Assembly (NCBI GenBank): GCA_944326495.1
Contig: CALVEE010000158.1
Location: forward strand, 1-5,669
Source of the DNA: Candidatus Gastranaerophilales bacterium
GTDB taxonomy: Bacteria > Cyanobacteriota > Vampirovibrionia > Gastranaerophilales > Gastranaerophilaceae
Length of the DNA stretch: 5,669 nucleotides
Direction of reading: 5' to 3'
A program made the position numbers and the translations under genes. Under the pieces are notes generated by a model that saw nothing but the letters and a program-made list of their open reading frames with translations, had not been told where the DNA came from and made no database searches. Positions 1 to 5,669 of this stretch are shown piece by piece; the stretch's first letter is position 1, and every line of letters begins with the position of its first letter.

Positions 1-939
1 GAATTTGTTGTTCTTGTAGGCTCTTCAGGGTGCGGGAAATCAACTATTTTAAGATTGATTGCCGGATTAGAAGAGATTACCTCTGGTGAAATCCTGATTG
101 ATGATAGAGTAGTAAATAATGTTCATCCGAAGGATAGAGATATCGCTTTTGTATTTCAGAGTTATGCGCTTTACCCGCATATGAGTGTGTTTGACAATAT
201 TGCTTTCGGCTTGAAGATGAGAAAGTTTGACAAAAAAGTTATCAAAGATAAAGTTCTTGAGGTTGCAAAAGCTTTAAATCTGGAAGATTTGCTTGATAGA
301 AAACCAAAGCAGCTTTCAGGCGGCCAGCGGCAGAGGGTTGCACTGGGAAGAGCAATTGTAAGAAATCCGAGGGTGTTTCTTATGGATGAGCCGTTATCAA
401 ATTTGGATGCTAATTTAAGGGTTCATATGCGCTCTGAAATAAAAAGGCTTCATAATAAATTAAAAACAACTTTTATTTATGTAACACATGACCAGACAGA
501 AGCTTTAACAATGGGAGATAGAATTGTAATTTTAGATAAGGGCAGAATTCAGCAGGCTGATACGCCTGAAGTTATATACAATAAGCCCTGTAATAAGTTT
601 GTAGCCGGATTTATCGGGCAAATGAATTTTATTGATGCAGATATCCATAATCAATGTTTTGAAATAGAAGGACATAGATTTAAGACAGATAAAAATATTT
701 CAGGAAGTGTAAGCATAGGAATTAGGGCAGAAAAAATGACATCCGGCGACAGTATAATATCTGTTAACCCTGAAATTATAGAGATGACCGGCAGTGAGAG
801 AATTGTTTATTTTTCATTGAATAATTGCAGATGTTGCGCTAAAATTCCTTTAGATTATAAAATAGGGGAAAGTATTGATTTAAAAATTTCGGTTAACGAT
901 ATGTATTTTTTTGATAAGAAGAGCGGAGATGTAATTTAG
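1..939 (+). CDS. MalK/UgpC-type ABC transporter ATP-binding protein, 5' end outside window
   Basis: This is the ATPase subunit of an ABC importer, most like the MalK/UgpC/MsmX group that powers uptake of sugars, oligosaccharides or glycerol-3-phosphate from the cytoplasmic face of the inner membrane. The reading frame is open from base 1, so the gene starts upstream. By comparison with MalK about 30 N-terminal residues are missing, and 312 are visible. In fragment numbering, Walker A (GSSGCGKST) is at 7-15, the Q-loop glutamine near 53, the signature LSGGQ at 105-109, Walker B (VFLMDE) at 125-130, the D-loop SNLD at 133-136 and the H-loop histidine at 163. All catalytic residues are present, so it should be active. 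From about 203 on there is a TOBE/OB-type regulatory region with a GIRAE motif (usually GIRPE) at 240-244 and the typical FD-x-x-x-G ending. It contains an unusual CRCC cluster at 276-279. Substrate cannot be read from the ATPase alone, and no permease or binding protein is in the window. The ATPase family is certain; sugar specificity is inference. Confidence 0.95.
   Translation, partial: EFVVLVGSSGCGKSTILRLIAGLEEITSGEILIDDRVVNNVHPKDRDIAFVFQSYALYPHMSVFDNIAFGLKMRKFDKKVIKDKVLEVAKALNLEDLLDRKPKQLSGGQRQRVALGRAIVRNPRVFLMDEPLSNLDANLRVHMRSEIKRLHNKLKTTFIYVTHDQTEALTMGDRIVILDKGRIQQADTPEVIYNKPCNKFVAGFIGQMNFIDADIHNQCFEIEGHRFKTDKNISGSVSIGIRAEKMTSGDSIISVNPEIIEMTGSERIVYFSLNNCRCCAKIPLDYKIGESIDLKISVNDMYFFDKKSGDVI
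925..928 (+). promoter_or_regulatory. Weak ribosome binding site for the AsmA-like gene, inside the ABC ATPase gene
   Basis: A GGAG core lies within the last codons of the upstream ATPase gene, 12 bases before the ATG at 941. The spacing is longer than the usual optimum. With only one base between the stop at 937-939 and the ATG, re-initiation by terminating ribosomes may matter more than this site. Confidence 0.4.
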
Positions 940-940
940 T

Positions 941-3900
941 ATGAAAAAGTATAGAGTTTATATATTTGCGTTTTTACTACTGGCAGGTCTTCTGGTATCT
1001 GTTTGTTTTATTCCGATAAATGCTTCAAAATTAATTCCGGAAGTTGAAGCGCAGGTTAGTAAAGATTTAGGGATACAGATACATATTGAAAAACTTATAT
1101 TGCGTTTCGGCCCTTCGCTAAAGCTTAAGGCGCCTGTTATGCATATGATGTACAGCGACGGGCAAAAATTTGCGCAGTTTGATAATGTAAGGTTTGTTAT
1201 ACCGTGGTCTGTAATTATAAAGAAAGATAATGTTATTTTAAAACGCATTTATGCAGACAAGTTTATTGTAAAAGTGAATTCCGATGATGAATATCTGCAG
1301 GCTCTTATAGACAAGCTTAAAGGGAAAGATTTTAACGAGACACCGGATGTAGCATTTAAATCCTATAGTATTTCCTATTATGACAAAACTGTTGATAAGA
1401 TATTAAAGCTTTCCGGATCATATCTGGATATCGCTAAAATACCTAATTATAAAAATTTGAAGTTTAAATCTATCGGCGAATTTTTTATTAATGATAAAAA
1501 ATATCTGACTTATGATATATCAGTCGTCCCAAATATAGAAATTCCTAAAAATACAAAAAAATCTTTTGATACAGATGAATTCTTAAAACAAATGGAAATT
1601 TTAGATTTTCATTCTGATATTATGGCTGATTTAAAGCTTTATAACAATATAAATGGCGAGACCCAGATATCGGGGCTTGTAAATGTTGATAATATATCTG
1701 TACTTGATCCGGAGAAGAAAAATCCTAAGAGTTTTATTTATCTAACATTTTTAGGCGATAAAATAGGCGTTTTATCAAATATTTATGCTTCAAGCGATAA
1801 AAAAGTCTACGTTGACGGGGTTATTAACAATTCTAAAAAGCCGGGAGTCGATTTAAAGGTAAAGACTGATGAGATAAAACTTTCTGATCTGCATAAGAAA
1901 ATAAAACTGCTGGCAGACTGTTCTAAATACAAAGGAATAGACTCTCTTAGCGGGACATTAAAAGCTGACTTCAGTATAAAAGGTGACGTTAGTAAAATTA
2001 AATCATCTGGCTATATGAAGATTTCTGACGCGGCAGTAAAGGCAAACGGACTTGATATTAACAAAATTTCTGCTGATATTGATTTTTCTAATAATGTCAT
2101 AAATATTACCAATGCTGTCGGATACGTGAATAATGCGCCTATTATGGTTAAGGGCAAAATTGATAAAAATATTGATATAGAAATGCTTATGAATAAAGTT
2201 GAACTTAAGCATCTGTGTCCGGCATCTTTCGGTGTTAAAGGCGGAATAGCTTCGCTGGTTGCATCTATTTCCGGGACTTTTGATAACATTGTTCATAAAG
2301 AAAATCTTCAAATCGATAATTTTAAAGCCGTAAATAATAAATGTAATATAGCTTTTTCAAACCTTAAAATAGATACAAATAAAAACAACATAGCATATAT
2401 AAACAATTTAACAGTACAAAATGATAAGACCGAAAGAATAAAACTTCCGCTTCTCAAGCTTTATATAGAAAGAGATTCTATAAAAATCCCTGATACTAAC
2501 ATATTTATGCCTAATTCAAAATTAACAGCAAGAGCAGAATTTATGAACTACAACACTAAAGAGTTGTCGTTTAGTACAAATTTAAACGGGTTTATTAATT
2601 CAAGAGATATTAAGGGGGTAAAAGGGAATTATGCATCATATCCTGTAATGCTTACGATAAACGGAAACAGGGACGTACAGAACATTATAGGACAGCTTTT
2701 AATGGAAAAAGCAGCCGTGTTAGATGAACCGGCTGTAATCAATCTTGTCTCTAAAATTGAAAATGATGTATTAAAAATAGAGGATTTAAGTATATCTTCA
2801 TTTAACGGCAAATTCTCTCCGGATTATAAATCAAATCTTAGGGGACAAAAGAGAATTTTAGTATCAGGAAATATTGAAAATCTTAAAGAGCCGGAACTTA
2901 AGAATATAAGAGTCTTTATTCCGCAAATGCTTAATGTTACGCTTATGGATACTATTGCACAGTTAAAAGGTGATGTATTTGTCAATGGTAAACCTACACA
3001 GCCTGATATTGTCGGGCAAATCAGCGTACAAAATCTTATAAATCAGTTTTTACAGCTTAGTATAAACAACATGATTATAGATTTTAATAAAAATGTTGCA
3101 GTGGTTAATGCTCCGCTTGTAAAAATAGCAGATTCTTCAATGGGAATTAATTCTACTGTCTCTACTAATATTTCAAAAGAATTATTTGTTAAAAATGTTA
3201 ATATAAAATCTAAGTATTTTAATGCGGATACATATTTGATGTATAAAGACAGCCCGCTTTCAAAACTGCTTCCGGTAACTATAAAAAGCGGAAAGTTTTA
3301 TGCAGAAAAAGCTCTTGTAAGCATATACAATTCTCCGCTTCATATGTCGGCGCTTACTTCTGATTTTAAACTGCAGAATAATAAGCTGCAAATAAGCAAT
3401 ATTTCTTCAGAAATGTTTAATGGTAAATTAGCAGGCTCTGTTGATTTCAACCTGAAAGATGAACAGTTCAATTCTAAAATTCAGGCACGCGGAGTCAGCG
3501 CTGCTCCGATTTTTGATGTTATTTCTATAAAGAAAGATACTGTAAGCGGAGTAATGGACTTTGATTCAAATATAAGCGGAAATCTTACTTCTAAGCAGTC
3601 TCTTAACGGTGATATTAAATTCATTGTACACAATGGAAGAATGGGGACATTAGGCAAATTAGAGCATCTTTTATATGCGCAGAATGTTATTGCGGACAAT
3701 ATGTTAAGAACTTCGTTAAGTATTGTGACAAAAGCAATTACGCTCAAGGATACGGGTTTATTTAAATATTTAAGGGGCGATATTGAACTTTCCGAGGGTA
3801 TAGCTCATGTAAAAATGCTTCAATCACAGGGGCCTCTTATGAGTTTGTTTATTAAGGGGTTGTATAACCCGACAACTGACTATGCAAAACTTGTAGTATT

Positions 3901-4210
3901 AGGCAGACTTTCTGATGAGGTTGTATCGGGTCTGGGTGCTTTCGGGGATTTTTCCTGGAATAAGCTTCTCGTTATGCTCACGGGAGAGGATAGTAAGTAC
4001 AATATTGTTCCGGAGGATTTTGAAAAACTACCGCAGCTTCCTATGAAAAATACAAAAGAATTCAGAAGCATTATCAATGGTATAGTTGATAAACCAAGCT
4101 CGGTAATATTATTTAACTGGATTTCGTATTCAGAGAAGTCTTACAGGCAGAAGGATGTGCCGATGACAGATGTTAAAGTCCCTGAATTTATTGAATCAAT
4201 GCCTTATTAG
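941..4210 (+). CDS. Large AsmA/YhdP-like inner-membrane-anchored envelope protein
   Basis: This encodes 1089 residues with one N-terminal membrane segment (about residues 5-26, after a short KKYR positive start) and a long periplasmic body of alternating beta-strand-like sequence. The N-terminal part fits the AsmA pattern: the segment after the membrane anchor (31-112) has the 'tx-I-x-I-E-x-L, P-x-L-x-L-x-x-P, then strand' layout typical of the family. Residues about 870-1000 resemble the AsmA-like C-terminal domain: a GDIKFIVHNGRMG stretch, then a RGDIELSEGIAHVKM stretch, then a final strand set ending near LVVLGRLSDEV. About 85 further residues follow without a recognised domain. Family members (AsmA, YhdP, TamB and relatives) form long grooved rods, several implicated in moving phospholipid between the membranes of diderm bacteria. 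Length is close to YhdP (about 1270) and well above AsmA (about 620). The start is the only ATG that keeps the anchor, and it lies one base after the ABC ATPase stop, so the two share a transcript. The family is well supported; lipid transport is inference, and no specific gene symbol is justified. Confidence 0.85.
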   Translation: MKKYRVYIFAFLLLAGLLVSVCFIPINASKLIPEVEAQVSKDLGIQIHIEKLILRFGPSLKLKAPVMHMMYSDGQKFAQFDNVRFVIPWSVIIKKDNVILKRIYADKFIVKVNSDDEYLQALIDKLKGKDFNETPDVAFKSYSISYYDKTVDKILKLSGSYLDIAKIPNYKNLKFKSIGEFFINDKKYLTYDISVVPNIEIPKNTKKSFDTDEFLKQMEILDFHSDIMADLKLYNNINGETQISGLVNVDNISVLDPEKKNPKSFIYLTFLGDKIGVLSNIYASSDKKVYVDGVINNSKKPGVDLKVKTDEIKLSDLHKKIKLLADCSKYKGIDSLSGTLKADFSIKGDVSKIKSSGYMKISDAAVKANGLDINKISADIDFSNNVINITNAVGYVNNAPIMVKGKIDKNIDIEMLMNKVELKHLCPASFGVKGGIASLVASISGTFDNIVHKENLQIDNFKAVNNKCNIAFSNLKIDTNKNNIAYINNLTVQNDKTERIKLPLLKLYIERDSIKIPDTNIFMPNSKLTARAEFMNYNTKELSFSTNLNGFINSRDIKGVKGNYASYPVMLTINGNRDVQNIIGQLLMEKAAVLDEPAVINLVSKIENDVLKIEDLSISSFNGKFSPDYKSNLRGQKRILVSGNIENLKEPELKNIRVFIPQMLNVTLMDTIAQLKGDVFVNGKPTQPDIVGQISVQNLINQFLQLSINNMIIDFNKNVAVVNAPLVKIADSSMGINSTVSTNISKELFVKNVNIKSKYFNADTYLMYKDSPLSKLLPVTIKSGKFYAEKALVSIYNSPLHMSALTSDFKLQNNKLQISNISSEMFNGKLAGSVDFNLKDEQFNSKIQARGVSAAPIFDVISIKKDTVSGVMDFDSNISGNLTSKQSLNGDIKFIVHNGRMGTLGKLEHLLYAQNVIADNMLRTSLSIVTKAITLKDTGLFKYLRGDIELSEGIAHVKMLQSQGPLMSLFIKGLYNPTTDYAKLVVLGRLSDEVVSGLGAFGDFSWNKLLVMLTGEDSKYNIVPEDFEKLPQLPMKNTKEFRSIINGIVDKPSSVILFNWISYSEKSYRQKDVPMTDVKVPEFIESMPY

Positions 4211-4251
4211 GCGCATGATTTAATATAATACATTTATATGATTATCAATTA

Positions 4252-4280
4252 TTGTTTTTTATCTTAGTGTTAACTATAAT
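4252..4280 (+). promoter_or_regulatory. Candidate sigma-70-type promoter, possibly giving a leaderless transcript
   Basis: A perfect TATAAT -10 box at 4275-4280 sits 17 bases downstream of TTGTTT at 4252-4257, which matches the first three bases of the TTGACA consensus. The expected transcription start, about 7 bases after the -10 box, falls on or next to the ATG at 4288, and no Shine-Dalgarno sequence precedes that ATG. A second TATAAT at 4224-4229 lacks a -35 partner at normal spacing but would give a leader of roughly 50 bases. Such hexamers occur by chance in AT-rich DNA, so this remains a prediction. Confidence 0.45.
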
Positions 4281-4287
4281 ATTAAGT

Positions 4288-4890
4288 ATGGATTTATTAC
4301 AGTCTGGACAGAAGTTGAGTTTGTGTTTCCAGAAAGAGAGCAATCTGGTAGAGATAACCTGTACTATCGCGCAGGTGCTGGATGATCGTCTGGTAATTGA
4401 GCTGCCGCCATACTTTATGCGGTATGTCGAATATCTTGAAGTCGGAAGAAGGCTTACGGTAAAGGTGTTTTCTAAGCTGGGTACTATAGATTTTAATACC
4501 GTTGTAATTACTTCTCCTCTTGAGGAAAGTTTTTCTGTCGAGCTTGATTACAATGCGATGAAGCTTACTCCGGGGAAAGATATTCCATTTATTAATGCAA
4601 TAGAACTTATGAACATAAAGTCAAAAGATGTTGAGATGACTGTAAAAACTTTTGAGATTTCAACTGAATATATAAAGTTTTATAGCGATAAAGCGTTAAA
4701 TATTGGTGAAATCTTTGATAGTGAGTTACTTTTACCTAAAAATTATGGTACAATAACTTTTAGAATTACATTGACAGAAGTTGATCCTGTTTATGATAAT
4801 GAATACACAGCGGTTTATTCATCAATGTCTGAAAATGACAGACAGTCGCTTCTGTATTATATGTATTTATATAGTAATAATTCTGACTAG
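4288..4890 (+). CDS. YcgR-like protein with degenerate PilZ domain
   Basis: This encodes 200 residues, soluble, with no signal peptide or membrane segment from this start. Residues 1-85 follow the YcgR N-terminal (PilZN) pattern: an opening 'L-x-x-G-Q-x-L', a middle strand ending in a LVIELPP-like segment (35-41), then 'L-x-V-G-R-R-L-x-V-K-V' (50-60) and a 'F-N-T-V-V-I' strand (69-74). Residues about 100-200 follow the PilZ barrel plus its closing helix (SENDRQSLLYY, 181-191). PilZ domains bind cyclic di-GMP through an RxxxR motif before the barrel and a D/N-x-S-x-x-G motif inside it. Here the linker at 87-100 contains no arginine, and the second motif has become E-I-S-T-E-Y (123-128), with the glycine lost. 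Ligand binding is therefore unlikely; the domain may act in protein contacts. ATG 4288 was chosen over the upstream TTG at 4252 because the latter would add a 12-residue hydrophobic tail foreign to the family. The gene lies 8 bases upstream of the TPR gene and is probably co-transcribed with it. The fold assignment is by pattern, not alignment. Confidence 0.7.
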   Translation: MDLLQSGQKLSLCFQKESNLVEITCTIAQVLDDRLVIELPPYFMRYVEYLEVGRRLTVKVFSKLGTIDFNTVVITSPLEESFSVELDYNAMKLTPGKDIPFINAIELMNIKSKDVEMTVKTFEISTEYIKFYSDKALNIGEIFDSELLLPKNYGTITFRITLTEVDPVYDNEYTAVYSSMSENDRQSLLYYMYLYSNNSD

Positions 4891-4892
4891 GA
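4889..4892 (+). promoter_or_regulatory. Ribosome binding site for the TPR gene, overlapping the previous stop codon
   Basis: AGGA overlaps the TAG stop at 4888-4890 and sits 6 bases before the ATG at 4899. This supports ATG 4899 over the in-frame ATG at 4911 and implies translational coupling with the PilZ-like gene. Confidence 0.65.
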
Positions 4893-4898
4893 AAGAAA

Positions 4899-5669
4899 AT
4901 GAAAAAATTAATGGACAACAATACAAAATCTCAAAATAAATCTAGAAATAAAATGTTTGATCAAATTGAAAGATGCCGTTTGGACTTACAGAAGGATCCT
5001 TCAAATCCGGCATTGCATGTTAGATTAGGAGATTTATACCTAAAATGGCATTTGGATATTTTTAATGCTTGTCAATATATTGATGAGGCGATTACTGAAT
5101 ATCAGCTTGCTATGGAGTCTTTAATAGATTCTTACGAAATTTACTATAAGCTTGGAGTTGCTTTTTATTATAAAGGTGAGCTTGATAAGGCTATTAACTA
5201 TTTAACATTAGCACTTGAAAAGAAAAATAATTATTATGAAGCGTATTATATGTTAGCTGAAACATTTGTTAAAAAAGCTCATTTTACTGATGCTATTGAT
5301 GCTGCAGAAGGCGCTATTGTTTGTTCTAAACTTCACTCATCAAGCGCACACTTTTTACTATATAAGCTGTTTGAAGCTTCGTCATTTAAAAATATCAGGA
5401 CTAAGTTAAGAGCTTTTTATGAAAAATTTATGTCAATGGTCCTTATACCATTCGATAAAACTGCTAGAGAAAATATTGTAAAGAATATATTTTATCTGCG
5501 TTTTTTACCTTTATTTTTGAAAGGTTTTTATGCAATACAAATGAAAGACTTTGCAAAAGCTATTGAATTGTATAAAGAAGCTATAGAAACAGCTCCGGGC
5601 TTTGCTCCGTTGTATTGTGTACTAGGCGATATTTACCTCTCAACAGGTTATTTTGAAGATGCTATAACT
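4899..5669 (+). CDS. TPR-repeat protein, 3' end outside window
   Basis: The frame stays open for 257 codons to the window edge, so the C-terminus is missing. The product is a soluble helical-repeat protein with no signal peptide or membrane anchor; the first 18 or so residues are polar and rich in lysine and asparagine and are probably disordered. Tetratricopeptide repeats are seen at about 36-73 (an expanded first unit with extra residues before the second helix), 79-112 (YKLGVAFYYKGELDKAINYL core), 113-146, 202-235 (FAKAIELYKEAIETAP core) and a last unit from 236 that is cut off. Residues 147-201 are helical-looking but lack the TPR consensus and separate the two repeat blocks. TPR arrays form concave scaffolds for protein partners; they do not reveal a specific function. 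The gene follows the PilZ-like gene by 8 bases with a good ribosome binding site, so the two are likely made together and could interact. The TPR call is secure; any partner is inference. Confidence 0.85.
   Translation, partial: MKKLMDNNTKSQNKSRNKMFDQIERCRLDLQKDPSNPALHVRLGDLYLKWHLDIFNACQYIDEAITEYQLAMESLIDSYEIYYKLGVAFYYKGELDKAINYLTLALEKKNNYYEAYYMLAETFVKKAHFTDAIDAAEGAIVCSKLHSSSAHFLLYKLFEASSFKNIRTKLRAFYEKFMSMVLIPFDKTARENIVKNIFYLRFLPLFLKGFYAIQMKDFAKAIELYKEAIETAPGFAPLYCVLGDIYLSTGYFEDAIT

Noticed and set aside
55..57. TTG at 55 as the start of the ABC ATPase
   Set aside because: The frame is open from base 1 and encodes the Walker A motif before this point, so the true start lies upstream of the window.
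958..1248. Reverse-strand open frame of 96 codons inside the AsmA-like gene
   Set aside because: It lies fully opposite a well-supported coding region, has low-complexity composition and no recognisable domain; it is a shadow of the plus-strand gene. The same reasoning applies to the reverse frames at 2003-2311, 2011-2289, 2629-2811, 3481-3747 and 3880-4077.
4224..4229. Additional TATAAT hexamer as an independent promoter
   Set aside because: No -35-like sequence lies 16-18 bases upstream and there is no TG extension; in such AT-rich DNA a lone match is not enough.
4211..4260. Possible terminator after the AsmA-like gene, suggested by the T run at 4255-4260
   Set aside because: No GC-containing inverted repeat precedes the T run; only weak AT pairings can be drawn, so an intrinsic terminator cannot be supported.
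4252..4287. Upstream TTG start for the PilZ-like gene giving a hydrophobic N-terminus
   Set aside because: The added 12 residues are hydrophobic but too short for a membrane segment, match no part of the PilZN pattern, lack a ribosome binding site, and coincide with the likely promoter hexamers.

Overview
The window is AT-rich, densely coded, all-plus-strand bacterial DNA with very short gaps and the standard genetic code. It holds four genes, with both end genes cut by the window edges. A large AsmA-like protein points to a diderm (two-membrane) bacterium. The base composition, a PilZ/TPR gene pair and the near absence of strong Shine-Dalgarno sites would fit an uncultured gut lineage such as the non-photosynthetic Cyanobacteriota (Vampirovibrionia/Gastranaerophilales). 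That placement is a guess from overall style, not something the sequence proves.

Layout. Positions 1-939 carry the 3' nine-tenths of a MalK/UgpC-type ABC importer ATPase, with all nucleotide-binding motifs intact and a C-terminal TOBE-like domain. One base after its stop codon, 941-4210 encodes a 1089-residue membrane-anchored AsmA/YhdP-like protein. The two are almost certainly co-transcribed and may be translationally coupled. A 77-bp intergenic stretch (4211-4287) follows; it is the only real gap and contains a plausible promoter whose perfect -10 box lies 7 bases from the next ATG. Positions 4288-4890 encode a 200-residue protein with the architecture of a YcgR-like PilZ protein but without the residues that bind cyclic di-GMP. 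Eight bases later, 4899 to the window end encodes a TPR-repeat protein that runs off the edge.

How they may work together. The first pair joins a cytoplasmic transport ATPase to a periplasm-spanning envelope protein. Co-transcription is well supported, but a shared function is only inference. The second pair (degenerate PilZ plus TPR) looks like a separate transcription unit, perhaps a regulatory or scaffolding module. No mobile elements, CRISPR arrays, RNA genes or tandem repeats were seen. The most unusual features are the degenerate PilZ domain and the possible leaderless promoter in front of it.
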